From Syntrophaceae bacterium (GTDB lineage: Bacteria; Desulfobacterota; Syntrophia; Syntrophales; Smithellaceae): a DNA stretch of 64,000 bases. The stretch spans positions 4,756-68,755 of the forward strand of contig PLMQ01000050.1 of NCBI GenBank assembly GCA_003142535.1. The letters are read 5' to 3'. The position numbers were made by a program, and so were the translations under genes. This document shows positions 1 to 8,027 of this stretch, one piece after another. Numbering within the stretch: position 1 is the stretch's first letter; each line of letters opens with the position of its first letter. Under the pieces are notes generated by a model that was not told the origin of the DNA, made no database searches, and saw nothing but the letters and a program-made list of their open reading frames with translations.

Positions 1-74
1 TTGCTGGTCGAATTATCCCGCATAGCAGTGGTAAACAATCCCGCGCAGCGGAGGGTTTAATGCCCGTGATTTTC
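1..74 (-). repeat. Family A intergenic repeat, copy 1 (cut by window edge)
   Basis: Read on the minus strand, this begins with the family A head (AATCACGGGCATTAAACCC) and continues into CCTCCGCTGCGCGGGATTG. The tail end lies outside the window. The head overlaps the 3' end of the thiolase-fold gene at 57-1091 and supplies its last codons (Asn-His-Gly-His) and its TAA stop. Copies 4, 6, 8 and 9 show the same head. Confidence 0.75.
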
Positions 75-1091
75 ACCCCAGCGAATAAGCAGAGAATCCC
101 ACGCATAGCCTATACCTGCGGATATCATCAAAACGAGATCACCATCTTTAACCAGATTTTCTTCGATAGCTAATTCCAGAGAAAGAATCTGATCATTCTG
201 GCCATGGTGACCGAATTCTCCTAAGTACCTGGTTTGGTGAGGTTTTACTCCCAGCTGATTCATTAAGTAATCATGTGCGCTTTTCTTTACAAGAATCATC
301 GCGACATAATCAATATCCTTACGCGTATAGCCGCTCTTTTCCAGGGCTTTGTCGATGGAAAGAAGCCAGTTGGAAAGGGACTTCATTTCCAGACGCTTCT
401 TCATTCCTTCCGGATCAACACAGGTAACGCGATATTCATTATTTAACAGGGCTTGTTTGGTTATGGGCTTGGCCGCGCCACCGACTGTAATAAGAACGTC
501 ATTAGAGAAAGAGCCGTCACTGATAATGTGTCCCTCCAGAATCTGATTTTTTGGACAATCTCTCTGGATGATACAAGCTGCGCCGCCCGCTGCCAGATAA
601 AGCATAAACCTGGCTTCTGCATCATCATAATCAACAAGGTCGCAATTGCGGTAACCGGTGGCAATCAGAATATTTTTAATGCTGCCGTCGCCGCGAATCA
701 TGTCGCGAGCCAGCTTTATAGCGGCAACCGTAGTTCCGCAACGCTGCTGCATGTCAAAAGACCATGCTTTTTTAAGTCCCATCTCTTTTTGGATTTTAGG
801 CCCGACTGGCCAGCTGCGATACTCTTTGTATTCCTCACCGCTCCAAATTACCAAATCAATATCTTCTGGTTGGAGACCGGAATAATACAGGGCTTTGCGC
901 GACGCTCTCAAACCCATTTCTACAGTGTGATCACCGGGACCGGGTACGTTTTTTTGTGTCCAACCAATTTTGTTTCTGATTACATCTGCGGGTGTGTGTG
1001 AATGTGCGGCGATATAATCCGCATCATGATGGTAGCGGGTAATATAAGTCGCAAGACTAAGTATACCTGCACTTGCCTGAGGCAGTTGCAT
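57..1091 (-). CDS. Thiolase-fold 3-oxoacyl-ACP synthase III / HMG-CoA synthase-like protein
   Basis: This 344-aa protein has the size and layout of the FabH/HMG-CoA-synthase branch of the thiolase superfamily. The nucleophile region is visible as QQRCGTT (Cys about residue 118). A C-terminal GEFGHHGQND segment lies where FabH has its YGNTS loop, and the classic FabH HQAN motif is absent. A thioester-acylated cysteine and Claisen-type condensation or acyl transfer would be expected, but the substrate is unknown. It is paralogous to 10267-11316. Upstream is the decayed livH/livG remnant. An AGGAGG-like sequence precedes the ATG. The final NHGH and stop are encoded by a family A repeat, so the natural C-terminus may have been altered. 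The fold is fairly certain, the reaction is not. Confidence 0.75.
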   Translation of the reverse strand: MQLPQASAGILSLATYITRYHHDADYIAAHSHTPADVIRNKIGWTQKNVPGPGDHTVEMGLRASRKALYYSGLQPEDIDLVIWSGEEYKEYRSWPVGPKIQKEMGLKKAWSFDMQQRCGTTVAAIKLARDMIRGDGSIKNILIATGYRNCDLVDYDDAEARFMLYLAAGGAACIIQRDCPKNQILEGHIISDGSFSNDVLITVGGAAKPITKQALLNNEYRVTCVDPEGMKKRLEMKSLSNWLLSIDKALEKSGYTRKDIDYVAMILVKKSAHDYLMNQLGVKPHQTRYLGEFGHHGQNDQILSLELAIEENLVKDGDLVLMISAGIGYAWDSLLIRWGENHGH

Positions 1092-1199
1092 CTAGATACC
1101 TCCTAAAATGATTTTGATTTCTTGTGAGTGTTCGTAAAATCCATATACGGCGGTTACCTGAACAAACATGCTCCAGAGTAAGCTTCATCCTCCATTGCT

Positions 1200-1415
1200 G
1201 CAACGCATACTTAAATGAGCTTCACTCCTCGGCATTCGCGCGCCTCTTTTAAGGAATACATTTTGCCAATCAGAACTCCGACCATGATATTTTCTATTGC
1301 AAACCCTCAATGAGGATCGCCCTGTTTATAAATGCCAATAAGAATAAAGGCAGCAAGAATAAGAATGAAGCCGATTAAAAAAATTTTTAAATTTGTTCAA
1401 AATCGATTTTGTCAT
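1200..1415 (-). pseudogene. Decayed livH'-livG' fusion remnant of a second transporter operon
   Basis: On the minus strand, ATG at 1415 starts MTKSILNKFK, matching the intact livH start (MINSILSKFK at 6520). After a 5-base deletion the frame shifts, and a livH-like membrane segment (LIGFILILAAFILIGIYK) continues, followed by sequence matching livH LFEGLQ at the DNA level. The similarity then jumps to the interior of LivG: ENIMVGVLIGKMYSLKEARE against QNIMVGAMFGKGHSLKEARK of the intact LivG. Stop codons follow. A deletion therefore joined the 5' end of livH to the middle of livG, removing livM. It lies directly behind the paralogous binding-protein gene, just as livH lies behind the other one. 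Non-functional. Confidence 0.75.
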
Positions 1416-1440
1416 GATAATTAAATCCCAACATGATGGA

Positions 1441-1479
1441 TAGATTCCTTGCAGGCGCTAGACACCCGCAAGGAATCTA
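1441..1479 (-). other. Intercistronic hairpin after first binding-protein gene
   Basis: Perfect 12-bp arms TAGATTCCTTGC and GCAAGGAATCTA surround a 15-nt loop. There is no U-run on the minus-strand exit side, so an mRNA-stabilising or processing hairpin is as likely as a terminator. A related hairpin at 6550-6584 lies in the same place behind the other binding-protein gene. Confidence 0.6.
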
Positions 1480-1498
1480 TTAAACTTGTTATTAATTC

Positions 1499-2773
1499 TT
1501 ACTTCTTTTTAGCATCTTTGGCCGGAGCAGCTTTGGCTGCATGCTTCGTACCCCGTTTATCCCATGCCGGGAACGGATACATCAATTTGCCGGTAGCAAC
1601 TGCCGCAGGCCAGAGAACCACTACTTTACTTTTTTGCCATTGCATAAACTTGGGTGAGGCAAATGCCTGGTGGTTGATAATTTTGCTCTTGCCGAAAACG
1701 AATCTGTCGCCCATCGGAGAATCATAACTCGTTGCTTCTAAAGCTTTGATTAAAGCGTCTTTATTCAAAGTACCTGCTCTTTCAATAGCTTCGGCAACAA
1801 TCATGATATTGGTATAAGCAAGCGGGCCGAAGTAAGTGGTCGGTGCATCTTTGTACTCTTTATTGAAAGCGTCGGAATAAGCCTTGCTCTTTTTGCTGAC
1901 GTTTTTAATGGCTTCATTCCACATGCTGTAAAACACAACACCTTCATTGAGCGGTGATTTGGCAAAATCCACGGGCCAGGCCGGAGGAGCACCTATATAA
2001 ACAGGAGGAGCAAAACCGATTTCCTTGGCTTGTTCCAACATGGGTAACGCGTCTTTATCGTAACCACCCCAAATAAACATATCCGGCTTATATTCTTTAG
2101 CATGACGCAATACGGAGCGATAATCGCCGCCGCCCATAGCAGCGCTCTTAAATGCTTCGCCTTGAATCTCATACCCATTTGCAGCTGCCAACGGCACGCC
2201 AGCCTTATAGCTACCGGAACCAAACGGACCTTCTTCGTAGGCCATAAAAACTTTCTTTCTCTTTATCTGCGGATATTTCTGCATCATTTCAGCCCAGCCT
2301 ATTTCATAAATAGCGCCCTGCTGATAATCCCAGCTGTGCAGGTGAAAAAACCAATCCTTGCCTTCCATGGCCTCTTCAATTCTGCCCGATGCGCCGCCAC
2401 ACCAAACAGTAACTTTTTCGTATTTTTTCATACCGGGAATCAAGGCCATTGTTACTCCGGAGGCCATACCACCAACAAGTATGTCAACGTTATCCACCGT
2501 CACTAATTTATCCAGAGCTGCTGCTCCTTTTTCTGCCTTCATTTCATCATCCATTACAATTAGCTCTACCTTACGTCCCAGAAGACCGCCTTTAGCGTTG
2601 ATTTCCTTTACGGCAAGCTCCATGGATCTGCTACCATCTTTACCTGTAGCATCAGCCAAAGGCAAAATAGCGCCTATTTTAATCGGCTCCGCCGCTTGGA
2701 CAGGCGCAGCCACAAAAAACAGGCCTGTTACAAATGCTGCTAACAATAACCCAATAAATACTTTAATTCTCAT
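1499..2773 (-). CDS. Branched-chain-amino-acid-type ABC transporter periplasmic binding protein (paralogue 1)
   Basis: A 424-aa LivK/Peripla_BP_6-type substrate-binding protein. The signal peptide (MRIKVFIGLLLAAF to VQAAEP) is followed by the usual IKIGAILPLADATGKDG opening. I chose the ATG at 2773 because it sits 7 nt after AGGAGG and begins the signal peptide; a longer ORF would start 13 codons upstream. The C-terminus is Ala/Lys-rich (AAKAAPAKDAKKK). It is close to the protein at 6602-7903 over the whole length, and the first ~200 bases are nearly identical in DNA, pointing to recent duplication or gene conversion. It follows livF in the same direction and was once the head of a second liv operon, now decayed at 1200-1415. 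The ligand is not determinable; this family also binds aromatic acids, amides and urea. Confidence 0.88.
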   Translation of the reverse strand: MRIKVFIGLLLAAFVTGLFFVAAPVQAAEPIKIGAILPLADATGKDGSRSMELAVKEINAKGGLLGRKVELIVMDDEMKAEKGAAALDKLVTVDNVDILVGGMASGVTMALIPGMKKYEKVTVWCGGASGRIEEAMEGKDWFFHLHSWDYQQGAIYEIGWAEMMQKYPQIKRKKVFMAYEEGPFGSGSYKAGVPLAAANGYEIQGEAFKSAAMGGGDYRSVLRHAKEYKPDMFIWGGYDKDALPMLEQAKEIGFAPPVYIGAPPAWPVDFAKSPLNEGVVFYSMWNEAIKNVSKKSKAYSDAFNKEYKDAPTTYFGPLAYTNIMIVAEAIERAGTLNKDALIKALEATSYDSPMGDRFVFGKSKIINHQAFASPKFMQWQKSKVVVLWPAAVATGKLMYPFPAWDKRGTKHAAKAAPAKDAKKK

Positions 2774-2856
2774 CACAGCCCCTCCTAAAATTATTTTTAA
2801 AAACATGCTCAAAAAAGCACTTCCACAATATTGAATTTTTTATTAAAATTCTATAT

Positions 2857-2885
2857 TTCCTAATAAATTTAGCTCGGGATGTCAA
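2857..2885 (-). promoter_or_regulatory. Putative sigma-70 promoter of binding-protein paralogue 1
   Basis: On the minus strand, TTGACA (2880-2885) and a 17-nt spacer lead to TAGGAA (2857-2862), a weak -10. The TTGACATCCCG core is shared with the promoter of the other paralogue at 7970-7998, so the promoter was duplicated with the gene. Confidence 0.45.
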
Positions 2886-2940
2886 GTAAAAGTTGCAGCG
2901 CAAAACAAGGCTGGAAAATATATCCCCCCAATATTAAGCA

Positions 2941-3135
2941 AATCCCGCATAAGTACCCCAAAGCAAGCTTTGGGGTACTTATGCGGGATAATTCGACTAA
3001 CAAACTTCAATTCGCTTCGCCCGACATGCGCCGAATTTCGCTTTCGGAATTGGAGTTTCACGACCACCGCTTATGCGGGATTGTTCAACTTGCCAATTCC
3101 GCTACGCTTCGCTTTCGGAATTGGAGTTTCACGAA
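2941..3135 (+). repeat. Family A repeat, copy 2, with a 48-bp near-perfect palindrome
   Basis: The block between livF and the next binding-protein gene is filled by family A sequence. It opens with a palindrome of two perfect 23-bp arms (2942-2964 and 2967-2989) separated by AA. Two successive GGAATTGGAGTTTCACGA tails follow (near 3048 and 3116), so it looks like a partial tandem or a nested pair of copies. No coding potential is apparent in 2886-3135. Confidence 0.8.
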
Positions 3136-3140
3136 TAAAA

Positions 3141-3174
3141 AACCCCTTTATTCTTCTTTCCAGATAAAGGGGTT
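3141..3174 (-). terminator. Intrinsic terminator of the livHMGF operon
   Basis: The arms AACCCCTTTAT (3141-3151) and ATAAAGGGGTT (3164-3174) have a 12-nt loop. Read on the minus strand, the hairpin is followed directly by TTTTTATT. It lies 40 bases after the livF stop. Confidence 0.85.
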
Positions 3175-3215
3175 AAGTGATTTCCTGATTCACTCTTGAC
3201 AATTTTACCGGTTTA

Positions 3216-3917
3216 CTAAATTCCCAAATATGATTTTCTTATATGATCGTTTCCGGCAAGATTTTGCGCCGTATCGGCCATCGCTATTTTACCGTCTTCC
3301 AGGATATATCCCCTATCAATTGCTTTAAGCGCCTGGCGCACATTTTGTTCCGTTACCAATACGGATACGTTTTTTTTAATTTCCTTTAAGCCATGGAACA
3401 CTTCCGTTACTATAGACGGCTGCAAACCGCCGGACGGCTCATCAAGAATTAATACCTTGGGATCGGCCATCAATGCTCGGGCAATAGAAACCATCCTTTG
3501 CTGACCGCCGCTCATACTTCCTGCGGGCTGGTCCAATCTTTCTTTTAATATCGGAAACATTGCAAAGACATATTCCAGTCTTTCTTTGTACTTCTTTTTT
3601 GCTCTGGGTATATATGCACAACCGGTTCGCAGATTTTCCAGCACGGTCATCATAGGAAATAATTCCCTGTCCTGCGGTACAACGGCAATTCCATGCTTAA
3701 TTATCTTATCTGTTTCCATTTTTAAAAGCGATTCGCCGTCCAGTGTGATTTCACCGCTTATTGGCCTTACGATACCCAGTATTGCATTAATCAATGTTGT
3801 TTTGCCGGCACCATTTGGCCCGAACAAACCAACCGATTCGTTTCCAATTTGCATAGATACATCCCAAAGGATTTGCAACTTACCGTAAGATACATTCAAA
3901 TTTTTGACTTCTAACAT
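3216..3917 (-). CDS. livF: Branched-chain-type ABC transporter ATPase LivF
   Basis: A 233-aa cytoplasmic ATPase of the LivF class that powers uptake through LivH/LivM. Walker A is GPNGAGKTT (about residue 34), the signature is MSGGQQRMVSIARALM (about 133), Walker B is LILDEPSGGL, and the H-loop region reads VLVTEQN. The length is normal for the family. Its start overlaps the end of livG by 7 bases, so the two are translationally coupled. It is the last gene of the livHMGF operon and is followed by an intrinsic terminator. Substrate specificity is set by the binding protein, not by this subunit. Confidence 0.93.
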   Translation of the reverse strand: MLEVKNLNVSYGKLQILWDVSMQIGNESVGLFGPNGAGKTTLINAILGIVRPISGEITLDGESLLKMETDKIIKHGIAVVPQDRELFPMMTVLENLRTGCAYIPRAKKKYKERLEYVFAMFPILKERLDQPAGSMSGGQQRMVSIARALMADPKVLILDEPSGGLQPSIVTEVFHGLKEIKKNVSVLVTEQNVRQALKAIDRGYILEDGKIAMADTAQNLAGNDHIRKSYLGI

Positions 3918-4633
3918 TCTGCTTCCTCACCAAGATATGCTGTAATGACTCGCTGATCACATGATACTTTTTCATAGGTACCCTCACACAATACTTTGCC
4001 CCATTCCAACACAACAACACGCTGAGTCAATTCCCGAATAACTCTCATAACGTGTTCAATAATTACGATTGTCATCCCCCGAGAATGAATCTTCCGGACA
4101 GTATTAATCATTTCCATCGTTTCATCTTTATTGAGACCGGCCATAACTTCATCAAGGAAAAGTAATTTTGGTTCCGTCGCCAGCGCCCGCGCTATTTCCA
4201 TCTTTTTTATTTCCAACGCAGTCATTGCGGAAATCGGCCTTTCTACATTTTCTAAATCTAAAAACTTACAGAGTTCCGCTGATCTTTTACGTGCTTCCTT
4301 TAACGAATGTCCTTTGCCAAACATTGCACCAACCATTATATTTTGAATCATATTAAGCCCGATTAAGGGACGCATAAGCTGAAATGTCCGGCTGATTCCT
4401 GCATGGCATTTTTCATGTGTTGTTTTTTGTGTTATATCCTGACCGCAAAATTCGATCTTCCCTGATGTCGGTAAATATACTCCGGCAACAACATTGGTAA
4501 ATGTCGACTTACCCGATCCATTTGGACCGATTATGCCCACGATTTCATTTTCGTTTACTTCGACATTTACATCGCTCAGTGCCACTAGCCCACCGAATTG
4601 TTTTGTCACTCCCGTTGTCTTTAAAATTGTCAT
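3911..4633 (-). CDS. livG: Branched-chain-type ABC transporter ATPase LivG
   Basis: A 240-aa ATPase partner of LivF. Walker A GPNGSGKST (about residue 36) and Walker B LLFLDEVMAGL are intact. The usual LSGGQ-like signature before the RRLEIARAL helix is unrecognisable: the sequence reads AMTALEIKKMEIARAL. LivG proteins often have a loose signature, so this need not mean loss of function. The C-terminal CxxGTYEKV segment is typical. Its 3' end overlaps livF. An internal stretch around IQNIMVGAMFGK is the source copy for the fragment preserved in the 1200-1415 pseudogene. Confidence 0.92.
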   Translation of the reverse strand: MTILKTTGVTKQFGGLVALSDVNVEVNENEIVGIIGPNGSGKSTFTNVVAGVYLPTSGKIEFCGQDITQKTTHEKCHAGISRTFQLMRPLIGLNMIQNIMVGAMFGKGHSLKEARKRSAELCKFLDLENVERPISAMTALEIKKMEIARALATEPKLLFLDEVMAGLNKDETMEMINTVRKIHSRGMTIVIIEHVMRVIRELTQRVVVLEWGKVLCEGTYEKVSCDQRVITAYLGEEAEC

Positions 4634-4655
4634 TGATCAATCCCTGCTTCAGAAA

Positions 4656-5579
4656 TTATTGATTACTTATTTTAAACATTTTTTTAATAAAACCCATGAT
4701 ACCACCGGGAAACCACAAAATACCTACAACCATGATAATGCCGTAAACCAGCAAATGACCATAGGGAATTCTCAGCTTTAAACTTTCTGCAATTACACTT
4801 AACAATACCGCACCGATAACCGGCCCCCAAGTTGTATATAAGCCGCCCAAAAGCGCCATAGTAATCGGCATGAGAACGAAGTTTATACTAAATGTTGTTG
4901 CCGTCGGTTCAACAAATCCATAAAGTTGAACATATGCGCCGCCAACCAAGCCTTGAATCGCCGATGTAACGGCAAAAATGATGACCAAATATTTAAAAAT
5001 ATTAACACCACTGGAAGCGGCTACAATCTCATCATTACGAATGCTCGTGGAAGCGTAATGTATTCTTGTTTTTTGAAAAATAATCGAGATAATTATTGTC
5101 AAGACGCCGATAGCAAGCATAACCCAATAAGTACTAGCTGCATCACCTTTGAACATGGTCTGTTTCAGCAACATTCCTTCCGTGCCGCCGGTAATTTCCA
5201 AATTCTGCGCAATAACACGAAATATTTCACCGAGAGCCAAAGTTACAATTGCGAAATACAGTGCCCTTAATCTCAATACAGAGTAACCCACGAGTGCAGC
5301 AACCAGTCCAGCTGTTATCGCGGCAGCCATCAGACTCAGCAGGGGATTAAACCCGAAATATGTACTGGTCAACATGGTCGCATATCCCCCTAATCCGAAA
5401 AATCCGGCTATGCCGAAGGATAATTGACCGGTGCGCAAAAGCATATCCCAACTCAAGGCAAGTGCCATGTATATCAAGATGATATTGGCCATTTGCAATG
5501 GATATACGCCGATAAATTTAGGAAGCGAAACCGCTACTATCAATAATACCGCACAAATTAAATATTTCCAGTACTTCAT
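4656..5579 (-). CDS. livM: Branched-chain-type ABC transporter permease LivM
   Basis: A 307-aa inner-membrane permease with about 8-10 hydrophobic segments. It carries the LivM signature area (LALSWDMLLRTGQLSFGIAG near residues 41-60) and the EAA-like region RLRALYFAIVTLALGEIFRV. The start overlaps the livH stop by 4 bases (ATGA), indicating coupling. Together with LivH it forms the translocation channel for the substrate delivered by the periplasmic binding protein. The length is slightly short of the 320-420 aa seen in enteric LivM but usual for other bacteria. Confidence 0.92.
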   Translation of the reverse strand: MKYWKYLICAVLLIVAVSLPKFIGVYPLQMANIILIYMALALSWDMLLRTGQLSFGIAGFFGLGGYATMLTSTYFGFNPLLSLMAAAITAGLVAALVGYSVLRLRALYFAIVTLALGEIFRVIAQNLEITGGTEGMLLKQTMFKGDAASTYWVMLAIGVLTIIISIIFQKTRIHYASTSIRNDEIVAASSGVNIFKYLVIIFAVTSAIQGLVGGAYVQLYGFVEPTATTFSINFVLMPITMALLGGLYTTWGPVIGAVLLSVIAESLKLRIPYGHLLVYGIIMVVGILWFPGGIMGFIKKMFKISNQ

Positions 5580-6520
5580 TTTACCTGCCTTTGATGAGAT
5601 CTATACAAAATAAAGCCTATTATCAAGGCGAAATAAATAATATCCGCCCATTTTCCGTATTGTAATGACGAGAGAACTAACGTTTCGGCCATCCCTAAAA
5701 TCAGCGCTGCCAAAACCACACCATTTAACGAACCCATGCCACCCACGGCAACCAGTATAAACGATTTGAGAGTATATTGGTCGCCAACTCCGGGAAATAT
5801 TGTGTATCTGGTGCCAAACAAAGGACCAATTGCTCCAATTAATGCTATAGACAAGGCAAAGATCAATAAATAAATCCATTGAACATTGATGCCCACTATT
5901 TTTGCCCCGCGGGGATTCTGGCCCACAGCAAGTGCTGCCTGCCCCGTATCTGTCTTTTTTAAAAACAATTGCAGGCCAACTAAAATAATTATTGTCGCAG
6001 CCACATACACAAATTCAAATGTTCCAAAAGTGAAACCACCAATGGTTGCCGATGATGAAACATAATCCAAACCAAGTTTACGCGGAAAATTAGTTGCAAT
6101 AACAGTAATACCTTCTGCTAACACCAATCCGACTCCAAACCCCAAAAGAAGCTGGCTGAGCGGCTCTTTCCCGATGATATGCTTAAAAGTAATATAATAA
6201 ACAAGGATGCCGAATAGGAAGAAGAGAAATAGTGCCGGTATGACGGCTACTATAGGATCCATACCAAATTGTACATTCATGAAGTACGCAAAATATGCAC
6301 CCACCATCATGAATTCGCCGTGCGCCAGATTAACGATATCCACAATTCCTAAAAGAAGTGCCATTGGCAGGGCAATTAAGGCATACAAAGCGGATCGCTG
6401 CAAACCTTCAAAGAGAACATTAGGCTTATAGATAGCAACTAATATGATCGCAGCAATAATTATAATAAAGCCAATTAAAAAATTTTTTTGTTTAAACTTA
6501 CTTAAAATCGAATTTATCAT
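5576..6520 (-). CDS. livH: Branched-chain-type ABC transporter permease LivH
   Basis: A permease of 314 aa from the ATG at 6520. The open frame extends 23 codons further upstream, into the intercistronic hairpin, which would not be a sensible N-terminus. The chosen start (MINSILSKFK) also matches the decayed paralogue at 1415. The hydrophobic segments include the LivH hallmark LLLGIVDIVNLAHGEFMMVGAY and GVGDQYTLKSFILVAVGGMGSLNG. It is preceded by the binding-protein gene and a hairpin, and followed with overlap by livM. Confidence 0.92.
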   Translation of the reverse strand: MINSILSKFKQKNFLIGFIIIIAAIILVAIYKPNVLFEGLQRSALYALIALPMALLLGIVDIVNLAHGEFMMVGAYFAYFMNVQFGMDPIVAVIPALFLFFLFGILVYYITFKHIIGKEPLSQLLLGFGVGLVLAEGITVIATNFPRKLGLDYVSSSATIGGFTFGTFEFVYVAATIIILVGLQLFLKKTDTGQAALAVGQNPRGAKIVGINVQWIYLLIFALSIALIGAIGPLFGTRYTIFPGVGDQYTLKSFILVAVGGMGSLNGVVLAALILGMAETLVLSSLQYGKWADIIYFALIIGFILYRSHQRQVK

Positions 6521-6549
6521 GGTTATCAAATCCCTAAACCTAATGGAAG

Positions 6550-6584
6550 AATTCCTTGCGGGCTTATATTGCCCGCAAGGAATT
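6550..6584 (-). other. Intercistronic hairpin between binding protein and livH
   Basis: Perfect 14-bp arms (AATTCCTTGCGGGC / GCCCGCAAGGAATT) with a 7-nt loop lie between the binding-protein stop and livH. There is no U-run. Such hairpins in ABC operons commonly protect the upstream mRNA and make the binding protein more abundant than the permease. The sequence is related to the hairpin at 1441-1479. Confidence 0.7.
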
Positions 6585-6601
6585 AACATATTATAAACTG
6601 G

Positions 6602-7903
6602 TTATTTCTTTACTTTATCCTTTTTAGCATCTTTCGCAGGTACAGCTTTCTTTTCTCCTTCAATAGTCGCACTTGCTTTACCGCGTTTATCCCAAGCCGG
6701 GAAAGGATAAATCATTTTAGCCGTTGCATATTCCCACGGCCAAATTACTTCCAACTTTCCTTTTTGCCATTGCATGAACTTGGGCCACGAATTTGCCTGG
6801 TGGTCGATGACATTGCTCTTTTTAAAGACAAATGTATCTCCCAAGGGTGAGGGATAATTGGTTGTTTCCAACGCCTTGATTACTGCTGCTTTATCAATTG
6901 TTCCTGCTTTTTTAATTGCATCGGCAAGAATCATGATGTTGGTGTAACACAGCGGACCAAAATATGTTGTCGGTGTATCCTTGAATTCTTTATGGAAAGC
7001 GTCAGAATAAGTCTTGCTAGCTCTGCTCACGTTTTTCATCGTATCAGCCCAATAGCTGTATAATAGCACGCCTTCATTCAGGGGCTGTTTGGCAAAATCT
7101 ACTGGCCAAGCCGGAGGTGATCCGACAAAGGTAAGCGGAGAAAAACCGATTTCTTTGGCTTGTTCCATCATCGGTAGGGCATCTTTATCGTAGCCTACCC
7201 AAATGAATTGATCAGGATTAAATTCTTTGGCATGTCTCAATACAGAACGGTAGTCACCACCACCCATGGCCGCGCTTTTGAAGGCTTCGCCCTGAACTTC
7301 ATACTTACCGTTTTCAGCAAGAACTTTTTGACCTTTAAAACTACCGGACCCAAAGGCACCTTCTTCATAAGCCATGAACATTTTATCTCTTTTGAAACTA
7401 GCGTACTTCTGTTTCACTTCAGCCCAGCCTTTTTCATAATAAGCGCCCTGCTGATAATCCCAGGCATGAAGATGAAAGAACCAATCCTGTCCTTCCATGG
7501 CTTTTTCTACTCCCGAGTAAGCCGCACCGGCCCAGACAACAACCTTGCCGTATTTTTTCATACCAGGAATCAAAGCCATGGTAATACCACTGGCCATACC
7601 GCCGACGATGAAGTCAACATTATCAACTGTGCAAAGCTTGTCTAAAGCTGCTGCCGCTTTCTCGGCTTTCAGTTCATCATCAATAACAATAAGTTGTACC
7701 TGACGTCCAAGAATTCCGCCTTTGGCATTGATTTGCTTTACGGCAAGCTCCATGGATCTGGACCCATCTTTACCTGTAGCATCAGCCAAGGGCAAAAGCG
7801 CGCCTATTTTAATCGGCTCCGCCGCTTGGGCAGGCACAGCTACAAAAAACAGGCCTGTTACAAATGCTGCCAACAATAACACAATGAATACTTTAATTCT
7901 CAT
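6602..7903 (-). CDS. Branched-chain-amino-acid-type ABC transporter periplasmic binding protein (paralogue 2)
   Basis: A 433-aa LivK-type binding protein and first gene of the intact livHMGF operon. The start at 7903 follows AGGAGG by 7 nt and begins the signal peptide MRIKVFIVLLLAAF ending AQAAEP. Conserved family blocks include IKIGALLPLADATGKDG and the FMAYEEGAFGSGSFKG area. The C-terminal tail is Lys-rich (KAVPAKDAKKDKVKK). It differs from paralogue 1 mainly in the ligand-binding lobes (for example WAGAAYSGVEKAME here against WCGGASGRIEEAME there), so the two may bind different ligands through one shared permease. The ligand cannot be told from sequence. Confidence 0.9.
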   Translation of the reverse strand: MRIKVFIVLLLAAFVTGLFFVAVPAQAAEPIKIGALLPLADATGKDGSRSMELAVKQINAKGGILGRQVQLIVIDDELKAEKAAAALDKLCTVDNVDFIVGGMASGITMALIPGMKKYGKVVVWAGAAYSGVEKAMEGQDWFFHLHAWDYQQGAYYEKGWAEVKQKYASFKRDKMFMAYEEGAFGSGSFKGQKVLAENGKYEVQGEAFKSAAMGGGDYRSVLRHAKEFNPDQFIWVGYDKDALPMMEQAKEIGFSPLTFVGSPPAWPVDFAKQPLNEGVLLYSYWADTMKNVSRASKTYSDAFHKEFKDTPTTYFGPLCYTNIMILADAIKKAGTIDKAAVIKALETTNYPSPLGDTFVFKKSNVIDHQANSWPKFMQWQKGKLEVIWPWEYATAKMIYPFPAWDKRGKASATIEGEKKAVPAKDAKKDKVKK

Positions 7904-7969
7904 CACAGCCCCTCCTAAAAAAATTTTTAACGACATTCTCAAAAAAGCACTTACATAATATTGAACCGT

Positions 7970-7998
7970 TTATTAATAAATGCCTTCCGGGATGTCAA
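7970..7998 (-). promoter_or_regulatory. Putative sigma-70 promoter of the liv operon
   Basis: On the minus strand, TTGACA (7993-7998), a 17-nt spacer and TAATAA (7970-7975) lie 67 bases before the start of the binding-protein gene. The -35 region is conserved in the duplicate promoter at 2857-2885. Confidence 0.55.
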
Positions 7999-8027
7999 GC
8001 AAAAAATGCATCGCCAGATCAGAAAAA

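Noticed and set aside
1449-1727. Plus-strand ORF of 92 codons opposite the binding-protein gene
   Set aside because: Antisense shadow covering the Lys/Ala-rich C-terminus of the real gene.
2882-3199. Several 60-106 codon open frames between the livF and binding-protein genes
   Set aside because: They fall entirely in repeat DNA, on both strands, with no ribosome-binding site or protein-like composition.
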